Assembly (NCBI GenBank): GCA_947475445.1 | Contig: CANJLC010000001.1 | Coordinates: 62,001 to 126,000 of the forward strand | Length of the DNA: 64,000 nt | Direction: 5' to 3' | Origin: Alphaproteobacteria bacterium | Lineage (GTDB): Bacteria > Pseudomonadota > Alphaproteobacteria > Micropepsales > Micropepsaceae | Part shown: positions 1 to 7,381 of the stretch, piece by piece | Numbering within the stretch: position 1 is the first letter of the stretch | Layout of the letters: every line of letters begins with the position of its first letter | The notes under the pieces: generated by a model | Seen by the model: only the letters and a program-made list of their open reading frames with translations | The model's database searches: none | Told to the model about the DNA's origin: nothing | Position numbers and translations under genes: made by a program

Positions 1-1
1 C

Positions 2-67
2 CTGCCGCAAAGCGCCGATGCGGCCGCTGCCCTGCGCCTCCAGTTGCAGCAGGCGATGCAGCCATGA
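2..67 (+). CDS. C-terminal end of an upstream gene (partial), possibly the ABC importer substrate-binding protein
   Basis: The window opens inside a reading frame that ends with TGA overlapping the ATG of the next gene (ATGA). Only 21 residues are visible (LPQSADAAAALRLQLQQAMQP), too few to identify a family. The overlap with a FecCD-type permease gene suggests translational coupling, and in such operons the preceding gene is often the periplasmic binding protein; that is inference from position only. Confidence 0.4.
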   Translation: MPQSADAAAALRLQLQQAMQP

Positions 68-1029
68 CAAAAATAATCCTTGTACTGACTATTTTGGTGG
101 CGGCCGCCTTTGCCGCCTCTCTCCTGGCGGGCCGCATCTGGCTGCCCCCCGCCGACATACTGTCGGGCAAAAGCGGGCTCACCTCCTTGATCGTGATGGA
201 TATTCGCCTGCCGCGCACCATCCTCGCCCTGCTGACCGGACTGACGCTGGGCCTCAGTGGCGCCGTGCTGCAAGGCCTGACGCGCAACCCGCTGGCCGAG
301 CCGGGCCTGCTGGGCGTCTCCACTGGCGCCGCATTGGGCGCAGTGATCGCGATCTATTTTGGCGTCACCGCCATTTCTTCACTTGCGGGCCCGCTGTTCG
401 GTCTCGCCGGAGCCTTTCTCGCTTGCACACTGACCTTCGCGCTTGGCCGCGGCGGCACCATCGCGCTGATCCTCGCAGGTGCCGCCGTCTCGAGCCTTAC
501 GGCTGCTGGCATTGCGCTGGCGCTCAACTTCGCGCCCAACCCCTATGCCGCCTATGAAATCATGAGCTGGCTGCTGGGCTCGCTGGCCGACAAGAGCTGG
601 GACCAGGTCCTTCTCGCGGCGCCCTTTATCATCCTGGGCGGCTTTCTTCTCTCCACCACCGGCCGCGCTCTCGACGCTCTGTCCCTGGGCGAAGCACAGG
701 CGCAAAGCCTCGGCATCCAAATGAACCGGTTGCAGCTGACGGTTATTCTCGGCACCGCGCTGGCCGTGGGCGCCGCCGTTTCGGTGACTGGCGCCATCGG
801 ATTCATCGGATTGGTCGCGCCGCATCTGGTGCGGCCTTTCGTGGGTCATCAGCCCAGCCGCATTCTCGCGCCCTCAGCCTTGGGCGGCGCGCTTCTTCTC
901 CTGCTGGCGGATATCGCGGTGCGCGAAATCCATCTGGGTCCTGAAATCAAGCTGGGTGTTTTCACCAGCCTGATCGGCGCGCCCTTTTTCTTCTGGCTTG
1001 TGCTGCGCCTGCCGGGGAAATCGCCATGA
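64..1029 (+). CDS. FecCD-family ABC transporter permease (iron-siderophore / haem / cobalamin type)
   Basis: A 321-residue polytopic membrane protein of the BtuC/FecCD family, whose members form the inner-membrane channel of type II ABC importers for iron chelates, haem or vitamin B12. The family signature is visible as GAVLQGLTRNPLAEPGLLG around residues 66-84, and the later GFIGLVAPHLVRPFVGH segment (about residues 245-261) is the usual coupling-helix region. About nine or ten hydrophobic helices fit the family. The start overlaps the preceding stop and the end overlaps the ATP-binding gene by 4 bp, so the two form one unit. The substrate cannot be told from the permease alone. Confidence 0.9.
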   Translation: MTKIILVLTILVAAAFAASLLAGRIWLPPADILSGKSGLTSLIVMDIRLPRTILALLTGLTLGLSGAVLQGLTRNPLAEPGLLGVSTGAALGAVIAIYFGVTAISSLAGPLFGLAGAFLACTLTFALGRGGTIALILAGAAVSSLTAAGIALALNFAPNPYAAYEIMSWLLGSLADKSWDQVLLAAPFIILGGFLLSTTGRALDALSLGEAQAQSLGIQMNRLQLTVILGTALAVGAAVSVTGAIGFIGLVAPHLVRPFVGHQPSRILAPSALGGALLLLLADIAVREIHLGPEIKLGVFTSLIGAPFFFWLVLRLPGKSP

Positions 1030-1781
1030 CGTTTCTCATGGCCGAACATGTCAGCGTGACGCGGGGCGGGCACCCCATCCTGCAGGACGTTTGCTTTGAG
1101 GCGGGCGCCGGCGATTTTATTGCCGTGATCGGACCCAACGGCGCGGGCAAATCCACTTTGCTGTCGGCGCTGGCGGGCCTGATCCAGCCGTCCAAAGGCG
1201 ATGTCAGCCTGGACGGCATCAATCTCGCGCGCATCCCGCTCAAGGCACTGGCACAGCGCCGCGCCTACCTGCCGCAAAATCCCATTTGTGAATGGCCGCT
1301 TTCGGTGGAGCGGCTTGTGGCGCTGGGCCTGACGCCGCAATTGCCGGCCTTCGGCGGCCTGCCGGACGCCTTCGAACCCGCCATCACCAAAGCCCTGCAA
1401 TCCTGTGATCTCACGGATCGCCGCCTCCAGCCGGTGAACACCCTGTCGGGCGGTGAATTGTCCCGCGCCATGCTGGCCCGCGCTTTGGTGGGTGAACCGG
1501 AAATACTGATCGTGGATGAGCCGGTGACGGGACTTGATCCCCGCCATGCCCTGGACTGCGCCCGGCGGCTGGCGGCCTATGCCGCGGAAGGAAAGCTGGT
1601 GATTGCCTCGCTGCATGACCTCACCCTGGCCGCGCGTTTTGCCCACCGCATCGTCGCCCTCAAGGGCGGCCGGGTAGCGGGCGAGGGGGCACTCACCTCC
1701 GGCCTGATCGGGCAGGTCTTTGACGTGGAAGCCCACATCTATGGCGCGGGCGCTGATGCCACCGTCGCCATATTGCGCTAG
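1026..1781 (+). CDS. ABC transporter ATP-binding protein, FecE/BtuD type
   Basis: A 251-residue ATPase that would energise the adjacent FecCD permease. Motifs in order: Walker A GPNGAGKST near residue 37, Q-loop YLPQNP, signature LSGGELSRAMLARAL, Walker B ILIVDEPVTGLD, and H-loop SLHD. The start ATG lies in the ATGA overlap with the permease stop. No motif discriminates iron, haem or cobalamin. Length and motif order are those of a complete, functional subunit. Confidence 0.92.
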   Translation: MTFLMAEHVSVTRGGHPILQDVCFEAGAGDFIAVIGPNGAGKSTLLSALAGLIQPSKGDVSLDGINLARIPLKALAQRRAYLPQNPICEWPLSVERLVALGLTPQLPAFGGLPDAFEPAITKALQSCDLTDRRLQPVNTLSGGELSRAMLARALVGEPEILIVDEPVTGLDPRHALDCARRLAAYAAEGKLVIASLHDLTLAARFAHRIVALKGGRVAGEGALTSGLIGQVFDVEAHIYGAGADATVAILR

Positions 1782-1790
1782 TCTGGCGCC

Positions 1791-2156
1791 ATGATGCTTC
1801 TGCGACCGGCCCTGATCCTGCTGCTGAGCGCCACGGCGGCTCATGCGGATTACTTCATGTATGGCCGCTATATCCCCATGGAGGGAAAAGTTGGCCAGGC
1901 TTTAATGTCCGATGCCACCTTCAGCGTGGAAGACATGCCGGAGCGCTGCGTGCCCGAGTGGAAAAGCATCAGCATCGCGGGCGTGCTGCCGCCTGGTCTG
2001 GACATTGCCAACAGTTTTTCCAGCGCCATCGGCGGAACGCCGACCACCGCAGGCGACTGGCCCGTGGTGGTGACCATCCATCAATTGGGCTGCTCGGTCG
2101 GCGATGCCGGCCACTTCGACCGCGCCATCAAGGTCAATTTTCACATAGCGCCATGA
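1791..2156 (+). CDS. Small secreted protein with a putative Ig-like (He_PIG-type) repeat
   Basis: A 121-residue protein with an N-terminal signal peptide (hydrophobic LILLLSATAAHA, cleavage likely after AHA). The mature part holds the pattern GVLPPGLDI followed by IGGTPTTAGDWPVVV, which resembles the turn-rich He_PIG/cadherin-like repeat (LPPGL ... G.PT..G.Y.VTV). Two cysteines (ERCVPEW and LGCSVG) could form a disulphide. It starts 9 bp after the ATPase stop and may be the last gene of that operon. Function unknown; the Ig-like assignment is motif-based. Confidence 0.6.
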   Translation: MMLLRPALILLLSATAAHADYFMYGRYIPMEGKVGQALMSDATFSVEDMPERCVPEWKSISIAGVLPPGLDIANSFSSAIGGTPTTAGDWPVVVTIHQLGCSVGDAGHFDRAIKVNFHIAP

Positions 2157-2250
2157 GATTGGTGCGATCTCGCACCATCTTTGTCCGGAACGATAGTGCC
2201 TCTGTGGGTGTTGGATTGTTTTGGCCTTCATCCCAAAGGGGAACTTTATC

Positions 2251-2499
2251 ATGCGGAACTTTTGCGCCGCCGTTGTTGCTGCGGCTCTTCTGACATCATC
2301 TGCCTTTGCCGCCGATGCGCCGCTGGCCGCCGGAAAACCCGCTGGCCTGAGGAAAGCCCAAGGCGAAGGCGATAACACGCTGCTTTTTGCCCTAGGCGTC
2401 GGCGCAGTCATTGCCGGTGTCGTGCTGGTGGCGTCTTCTGGCGGCGACGACAATGCCGGTAGTGGTGGTGCAGTCGTCCCCACCACGTCGAGCAAGTAG
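2251..2499 (+). CDS. Small exported glycine-rich protein with one C-terminal TM segment
   Basis: An 82-residue protein. The track begins at a TTG 30 bp upstream, but ATG 2251 is preferred because AAAGGGGA lies 8 bp before it and a signal peptide follows directly (CAAVVAAALLTSSAFAAD). After a short basic linker comes a hydrophobic glycine-rich segment (FALGVGAVIAGVVLVASSGG) and a Gly/Asp/Ser tail. A perfect intrinsic terminator follows 17 bp after the stop. I do not recognise the family; similar short proteins are common next to alphaproteobacterial housekeeping genes. Confidence 0.6.
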   Translation: MRNFCAAVVAAALLTSSAFAADAPLAAGKPAGLRKAQGEGDNTLLFALGVGAVIAGVVLVASSGGDDNAGSGGAVVPTTSSK

Positions 2500-2516
2500 C
2501 AAACGGCTTTTTATTG

Positions 2517-2549
2517 AAAAAGGGCCATCCCGCCGGGATGGCCCTTTTT
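2517..2549 (+). terminator. Intrinsic terminator after the small exported protein
   Basis: Perfect 15-bp inverted repeat, AAAAAGGGCCATCCC - GCC - GGGATGGCCCTTTTT, with the U-tract forming the end of the right arm. The A-tract and T-tract are symmetrical, so it could act on both strands. It isolates the ABC/secreted-protein group from nrdAB. Confidence 0.92.
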
Positions 2550-2837
2550 GATTCGTTTTTCGAAACCATCCCCACAGAAATTCAAGCCTCAAAACGCGGC
2601 GGATCCGCGCGAAATTTTTGCGCCAGTGGCTTATCCACAGCCCAAAACGCCTTGACGCAACCCTGAATTGGACCACTAGATATGGCGGCTGGGTTCTCTG
2701 ATTTGTCATATTTGTAGGGGTAACTAAGGCATCTGGTGGGTCGAAATCCGATCCGGCCATTGCCCTTTTGTCCCCCTCGGAGAACACGGTTTCCAGCGGA
2801 TCGGCAGTGCCATCCGCACCGTATTTTGGGGGCTTAA
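2550..2837 (+). promoter_or_regulatory. nrdAB upstream region: DnaA box, candidate promoter and weak NrdR-like site
   Basis: The 338-bp gap before nrdA starts with the terminator above. It then has a perfect DnaA box TTATCCACA at 2631-2639 and a candidate sigma-70 promoter, TTGACG (2652-2657) with TAGATA (2677-2682, 19-bp spacing). Overlapping the -10 is the degenerate palindrome CCACTAGATATGGCGG (2673-2688), which could be an NrdR box. A second AT-rich candidate (TGTCATATTTGTAGGG, 2704-2719) lies 31 bp further, the spacing typical of paired NrdR boxes, but it fits poorly. DnaA control of nrdAB is established in E. coli; here it is inference. Confidence 0.4.
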
Positions 2838-4802
2838 ATGTCGGCAGTCGGCAAACTTGATTTTCACGGCGATTTTGACGCCAACGGCCAGCTGGTTGAG
2901 ACGCCTTACCGTCCCAGCATGGCGGAGCGCAAAGCCGCTGCGGCCAGGAAGCCTGCGCCCACCCAGGACCGCGCCAAGCCTGTTGTCCATCCGCCCATGC
3001 CTGCGCCGCTGGCGCGCAAGCCCGTGCCATCCGACCTGGTCCTGGACCGTTCGCGCGATGCCCTGCTGACCGCATTCGGCAAGGCGACGCTCACGGACCG
3101 CTATTTGATGCCCGGTGAAAGCTTCCAGGACATGTTCGCCCGTGTTTCCTGCGCCTATGCCGATGACACCACCCATGCCCAGCGCCTCTATGACGCCATG
3201 AGCCAGCTTTGGTTCATGCCCGCCACGCCCATCCTGTCCAATGGCGGCACCAAGCGCGGACTGCCGATTTCCTGCTTCCTCAATGATGTTTCGGATTCGC
3301 TGGACGGCATCGTTGGCACCTGGAACGAGAATGTCGCCCTGGCCTCCAATGGCGGCGGCATCGGCACCTATTGGGGCAAGGTCCGCTCCATCGGCGAAAA
3401 AGTGAAAACCGGCCAGACCAGCGGCATCATTCCCTTCATCCATGTGATGGACGGCCTCACCCTCGCCATCAGCCAGGGCTCGCTGCGCCGTGGCTCGGCC
3501 GCGGTTTATCTCGACATCACCCATCCGGAAATCGAGGAATTCCTGGAGATCCGCAAGGCCAGCGGCGACTTCAACCGCAAGGGCCTGAACCTGCATCACG
3601 GCATCAACATCACCGACGAATTCATGGTGGCAGTGCGTGATGGCCTGATGTTCGGCCTCAAGAGCCCCAAGACCGGCGAAGTGCTGCGCGAGGTCAATGC
3701 CCGCCAGCTCTGGCAGCGCATCCTGGAAACCCGCCTGCAGACCGGTGAACCCTATATCCTGAACATTGACGCCGTGAACCGGGCGCTGCCCAAGCACCAG
3801 CGCGAGCTGGGCCTGAAGGTCAACACCTCCAATCTGTGCAGCGAAATCACCCTGCCCACGGGCATCGACCATGACGGCAAGGACCGCACCGCTGTTTGCT
3901 GCCTGTCCTCCCTGAATATCGAGACCTGGGACCTGTGGAACGAAGACCCCACCTTTGTCGAAGATGTGCTGCGCATGCTCGACAATGTCCTGACGGATTT
4001 CATTGAAACCGCGCCCGACAGCATGGCGCGCGCCAAGTATAGCGCCCTGCGGGAACGTTCGGTCGGCCTGGGCGTGATGGGTTTCCACTCCTTCCTGCAG
4101 TCCAAGGGCATTCCCATGGAAAGCGCCATGGCCAAATCCTGGAACCTGCGCATCTTCAAGAAGATACGCCGGGAAGCGGATGCGGCGTCTTATATCCTGG
4201 CCGAAGAACGAGGTGCCTGCCCGGATGCCGAAGAGCGCGGCATGAAAGCCCGCTTCAGCCACAAGATCGCCATTGCCCCCACCGCATCGATCTCGATCAT
4301 CTGCGGCGGCACCAGCGCCTGCGTCGAACCGATCCCGGCCAATGTCTATACCCACAAGACCCTGTCGGGCGCTTTCTCCGTCCGCAATCCCTACCTGCAG
4401 GAAGTGTTGGCCACAAAGGGCGCCGACACGCCCGAGACCTGGGCCTCCATTGTGGAACAGGAAGGTTCGGTCCAGCACCTGGATTGCCTGTCGGAGGATG
4501 AGAAACTGGTCTTCCGCACGGCGTTCGAAATTGACCAGCGCTGGATCATCGAACTGGCGGCCGACCGCACGCCCTTCATCTGCCAGAGCCAGTCGCTCAA
4601 CCTCTTCCTGCCCGCCGATATCGACAAGTGGGACCTGCACATGCTGCACTGGACGGCGTGGGAGCGCGGCATCAAGAGCCTGTATTACTGCCGCTCCAAA
4701 TCCATCAGCCGCGCCGGCTTTGCCGGCCAGCTGGAAAAGAAGGCCAAGGGCGCTGCCGCTGTGCAGAAAACCGATTATGAAGAGTGCCTGGCATGTCAGT
4801 AG
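2838..4802 (+). CDS. nrdA: Class I ribonucleoside-diphosphate reductase, alpha subunit, without a recognisable ATP-cone
   Basis: The 654-residue catalytic subunit that reduces ribonucleoside diphosphates to deoxyribonucleotides with NrdB. Visible: first redox cysteine in PISCFLND, active-site NLCSEI (Asn/Cys/Glu triad), the partner cysteine near AVCCLSS, loop-2 region FNRKGLNLHHGIN, and the C-terminal swinging-arm pair in EECLACQ. The core begins near residue 73. The preceding N-terminus is a Pro/Ala/Lys-rich stretch that does not look like an ATP-cone, and the protein is about 100 residues shorter than E. coli NrdA (761), so dATP feedback may be absent or work differently. A GGGGG run precedes ATG 2838. 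It overlaps nrdB by 10 bp. Confidence 0.95.
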   Translation: MSAVGKLDFHGDFDANGQLVETPYRPSMAERKAAAARKPAPTQDRAKPVVHPPMPAPLARKPVPSDLVLDRSRDALLTAFGKATLTDRYLMPGESFQDMFARVSCAYADDTTHAQRLYDAMSQLWFMPATPILSNGGTKRGLPISCFLNDVSDSLDGIVGTWNENVALASNGGGIGTYWGKVRSIGEKVKTGQTSGIIPFIHVMDGLTLAISQGSLRRGSAAVYLDITHPEIEEFLEIRKASGDFNRKGLNLHHGINITDEFMVAVRDGLMFGLKSPKTGEVLREVNARQLWQRILETRLQTGEPYILNIDAVNRALPKHQRELGLKVNTSNLCSEITLPTGIDHDGKDRTAVCCLSSLNIETWDLWNEDPTFVEDVLRMLDNVLTDFIETAPDSMARAKYSALRERSVGLGVMGFHSFLQSKGIPMESAMAKSWNLRIFKKIRREADAASYILAEERGACPDAEERGMKARFSHKIAIAPTASISIICGGTSACVEPIPANVYTHKTLSGAFSVRNPYLQEVLATKGADTPETWASIVEQEGSVQHLDCLSEDEKLVFRTAFEIDQRWIIELAADRTPFICQSQSLNLFLPADIDKWDLHMLHWTAWERGIKSLYYCRSKSISRAGFAGQLEKKAKGAAAVQKTDYEECLACQ

Positions 4803-5881
4803 ACTTCGGAAAAATCGATCCGCGCACCCTGATCGGCAAGGGCAGCATCGGGCTGCTCAATTCCAGCGGCACTTATGACATCACCCGCTATCCCTGGGCC
4901 TATGATTGCTGGAAACGCCAGCAGCAGACCCACTGGATGGGCGAGGAAGTGCCGCTGGGCGCCGACATCAAGGACTGGCAGTCGGGCCGCCTCAGCGATT
5001 CCGAAAAGAATTTGCTGACGCAGATTTTCCGCTTCTTCACCCAGTCCGACGTGGAAGTGGGCGACAATTACCTCAAGCGCTACATCCCCATTTTCCAGCC
5101 GCTGGAAGTGCAGATGATGATGGCCGCCTTCACAAACATGGAGACGGTGCATATCGACGCCTATGCGCTGCTGCTCAAGACCCTGGGCATGCCCCAGACC
5201 GAGTTCGAGGCCTTCCGCGACTATGCCGAGATGAAGGCCAAGGCCGATTACATGCATACCTTCGGCGTGGGCACCTGCGCCGACGTGGCCCGTACCCTGG
5301 CCATGTTTGGCTCCTTCACCGAAGGCATGTCGCTGTTCGCCAGCTTCGCCATGCTGCTGAACTTCCCCCGCCACAACAAGATGAACGGCATGGGCCAGGT
5401 CGTGTCCTGGTCGGTGCGCGACGAAAGCCTGCACTGCGAAGGCATCACCAAGCTCTACCACGCCTGGAACGACGAGACCGGCTGCGTTACCAAGGCGGTC
5501 CAGGACGACATCATCGATGTCGCCAAGACCATGGTGAAGCTGGAAGAGGGCTTCATCGACCTTGCCTTCAACATGGGCGAGATCAAGGGCATGACCCCGG
5601 ACAGCATCAAGACTTATGTCCACTACATTGCCGACTGGCGCCTGACGCAGCTCAAGCTGTCGCCCGTGTTCGGCAATTTCGAAGCCACGGAAAATGGCTA
5701 CAAGCAGATCAAGTCCCACCCGCTGCCCTGGCTGGTGGAAATTCTCAACGGTGTCGAGCACGCCAACTTCTTCGAGCAGCGCGCCACCGAATATTCCAAG
5801 GGCGCCACCAGCGGCTCCTGGGATGGCGAAGCCGGCGTCTGGTCGCAGTTCGACAAAAGAAATAACCTGGCTGCGGAATAG
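4793..5881 (+). CDS. nrdB: Class Ia ribonucleoside-diphosphate reductase, beta subunit
   Basis: The 362-residue radical-generating subunit. Metal ligands can be placed by spacing: Asp in TQSDVEVG exactly 31 residues before Glu of METVHIDAY, then the ExxH pair with a Tyr four residues after the His (E. coli Y122 position), Glu in EGMSLFASF, and ExxH in RDESLH. The radical tyrosine is present, so this looks like a tyrosyl-radical (Ia-type) enzyme. ATG 4793 is preferred over the track GTG at 4784 because GAAGAG lies 8 bp upstream. There is no ATP-cone at the N-terminus. It ends 3 bp from the convergent cysteine-cluster gene. Confidence 0.95.
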   Translation: MSVDFGKIDPRTLIGKGSIGLLNSSGTYDITRYPWAYDCWKRQQQTHWMGEEVPLGADIKDWQSGRLSDSEKNLLTQIFRFFTQSDVEVGDNYLKRYIPIFQPLEVQMMMAAFTNMETVHIDAYALLLKTLGMPQTEFEAFRDYAEMKAKADYMHTFGVGTCADVARTLAMFGSFTEGMSLFASFAMLLNFPRHNKMNGMGQVVSWSVRDESLHCEGITKLYHAWNDETGCVTKAVQDDIIDVAKTMVKLEEGFIDLAFNMGEIKGMTPDSIKTYVHYIADWRLTQLKLSPVFGNFEATENGYKQIKSHPLPWLVEILNGVEHANFFEQRATEYSKGATSGSWDGEAGVWSQFDKRNNLAAE

Positions 5882-5884
5882 TCT

Positions 5885-6466
5885 TCAGGCCGGCGAACTC
5901 ACATCATTGCCGGTGTTGGTGATGATGGCCGGTTGAAAGTCCCAGCCGCGCAACAGCTTCAGCGCCGCTTCGAGTGCGTCCTTGACCGTGCCGCGCTTGA
6001 TGGCGTCCAGCATCTGCTCGGTGTTGAGCAGGGTGGTGGCGGCCTGGAAACCGCGCGGACCTGGCAGGGAGAGGAACATCGGGATCGAATTCATGATCCC
6101 GGTCACCACGAAATCCTGGAACCATTTTTGCCGCACGATCCGGCCCGGATTGTCCACCAGCATCAGGCCGATGCCGGTGCAGAACCCAAAATGCTCCGGA
6201 ATGCCTTCGGTCTCGATTTGCGCCAACACGCCCGATTTGTCGGGGCGCCAATCCTCGCTGAAAATCTCCACCGTGCGCCATGCGCAAAAGAAGCTGCGGC
6301 AGACGGGCGGCCTTGTTTCGTAAATTGCGCAGCCGCCGCCCGCGCAATGCCGACAGGCCGCGCTGGATACCTTCTGAATCTCGGGTTTGTCGATATTGGG
6401 CAGCACGCAACAGACAGTGCAGTCCCCGCACGTCCGCCCCGCCACCAGTGTCATTCCATCCCACAT
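5885..6466 (-). CDS. YkgJ-type cysteine-cluster protein
   Basis: A 193-residue soluble protein with the cysteine-rich N-terminal pattern of the YkgJ / zinc- or iron-chelating family: CGDCTVCC, then CRHCAGGGCAIYETRPPVCRSF. These cysteines probably bind a metal or Fe-S cluster; the role of the family is largely unknown. The C-terminal 120 residues have no motif I recognise. The gene converges on nrdB and sits 9 bp upstream of the GIY-YIG ORF stop, with both on the minus strand. Function is not assigned. Confidence 0.75.
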   Translation of the reverse strand: MWDGMTLVAGRTCGDCTVCCVLPNIDKPEIQKVSSAACRHCAGGGCAIYETRPPVCRSFFCAWRTVEIFSEDWRPDKSGVLAQIETEGIPEHFGFCTGIGLMLVDNPGRIVRQKWFQDFVVTGIMNSIPMFLSLPGPRGFQAATTLLNTEQMLDAIKRGTVKDALEAALKLLRGWDFQPAIITNTGNDVSSPA

Positions 6467-6475
6467 CGGCCGAGC

Positions 6476-6721
6476 CTATCGCAGCAAGGCGCGGAAGGCG
6501 CGGTCCTGTTTCAACGAGGCTTCGCGCGACATGGCCTTGTTACGGGTGCGATACTTCTCGGCATAGACCAGCGACCACACCCGGCCCCGCGTGGTCTTGG
6601 CCCCCTTGCCGCCGCCATTATGCTCGGCCAGCCGCCGGTCCAGATCCAGCGTCCAGCCCACATAAGTGATTGTGCGGCCATCCGGATTTCGTGTTTTCAA
6701 GACATAGACAAAAGCGGGCAT
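6476..6721 (-). CDS. GIY-YIG domain protein (UPF0213/YhbQ-like)
   Basis: An 81-residue single-domain GIY-YIG protein. Seen: VYVLKTRN (GIY strand variant), TYVGWTLDLDRRLAEHNGG (YIG strand and the Arg/His region), KGAKTTRGR, then YAEKYRTRNKAMSREASLKQ with the Glu of the active site. The track extends to 6868, but that part would cover the marR promoter and operator and encodes no conserved sequence, so the internal ATG (MPAFVYVLK) is chosen. Free-standing members are probably structure-specific nucleases; the substrate is unknown. Confidence 0.82.
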   Translation of the reverse strand: MPAFVYVLKTRNPDGRTITYVGWTLDLDRRLAEHNGGGKGAKTTRGRVWSLVYAEKYRTRNKAMSREASLKQDRAFRALLR

Positions 6722-6800
6722 GGGCGTTTGTCCCGCGATTTGCACAAGGCTGGCAAGTCCCGCGCGCGGGCAGCGCGCAAGCAGAAAAAGTAAAATCCGC

Positions 6801-6829
6801 TTGTGCGGCGATGGCCCCGTGTCTATATG
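6801..6829 (+). promoter_or_regulatory. Sigma-70 type promoter of the marR-OMF-emrAB operon
   Basis: TTGTGC (6801-6806) and TATATG (6824-6829) are separated by 17 bp, close to the sigma-70 consensus spacing, and place transcription start near 6836. That is inside the palindrome at 6832-6856 and about 50 bp before the marR ATG, a classic layout for autorepression. Confidence 0.65.
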
Positions 6830-6831
6830 CT

Positions 6832-6856
6832 TGCCTAAGCAATCATTGTTCAGGCA
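6832..6856 (+). promoter_or_regulatory. Imperfect 25-bp palindrome, probable MarR operator
   Basis: TGCCTAAGC and GTTCAGGCA form the outer arms of a 25-bp inverted repeat with 10 of 12 base pairs complementary (AATCATT in the middle). It covers the predicted transcription start of the marR operon, so a bound dimer would block initiation. Assignment to the adjacent MarR protein is inference from position. Confidence 0.65.
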
Positions 6857-6888
6857 GTGATTAGCCACACAGTCTCCGGGGTTTTTCC

Positions 6889-7380
6889 ATGCCGCCCTTT
6901 TACCGCGCCGGCCAGTACGGCATGAAAAACTCGGTCGGCTACATGATCCGCCGCACCGGCAACATGGTGCTGCCCCAGATGGAAGCGCTGTTCGGCGACG
7001 CGGATCTCACCTTTTCGCAATGGACCGTGTTGATGTCCCTGCGGGAATGGAAGCAGTCAACCTCCGCCGATATCGCCCGTCACATCTGCCATGACGCCGG
7101 ATCGCTCACCCGCATGCTGGACCAACTGGAAAAGCGCGGCCTCATTGCCCGCCTGCGCAGCGAGTCGGACCGGCGCGTGCTGAAATTGACCCTGACGCCC
7201 AAAGGCCTTGCCCTGGTCGAAAGCGTGCTGCCCCGGGTGGTGAATTTCTGGAACGGCCTGCTGGGTGATTTCAGCCACACGGAAATCAGGAATCTGATCA
7301 AGCTTCTGGCCCGCCTGACGGCTGCAGCGGAAGGCGGAGCCGACACCAAAAGCCGCACACGCTTGCGGCGCGGAAAGTAA
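6889..7380 (+). CDS. MarR-family transcriptional regulator (efflux operon 1)
   Basis: A 163-residue winged-helix regulator. The MarR fold shows as the recognition region SADIARHICHDAGSLTRMLDQLEKRGLIARLRSE with the wing motif ESDRRVLKLTLTPKG, and long N- and C-terminal helices for dimerisation. MarR proteins usually repress adjacent efflux genes and release DNA when a small phenolic or lipophilic ligand binds. The next gene starts 1 bp after its stop, so it is the first gene of a four-gene operon, downstream of a promoter with a palindromic operator. The ligand is unknown. Confidence 0.9.
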   Translation: MPPFYRAGQYGMKNSVGYMIRRTGNMVLPQMEALFGDADLTFSQWTVLMSLREWKQSTSADIARHICHDAGSLTRMLDQLEKRGLIARLRSESDRRVLKLTLTPKGLALVESVLPRVVNFWNGLLGDFSHTEIRNLIKLLARLTAAAEGGADTKSRTRLRRGK

Positions 7381-7381
7381 C

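Noticed and set aside
2724-4649. 641-aa minus-strand ORF opposite nrdA
   Set aside because: A shadow of nrdA: high GC third positions open the antisense frame; the sequence is His/Gly/Ala-rich without motifs and has no ribosome site.
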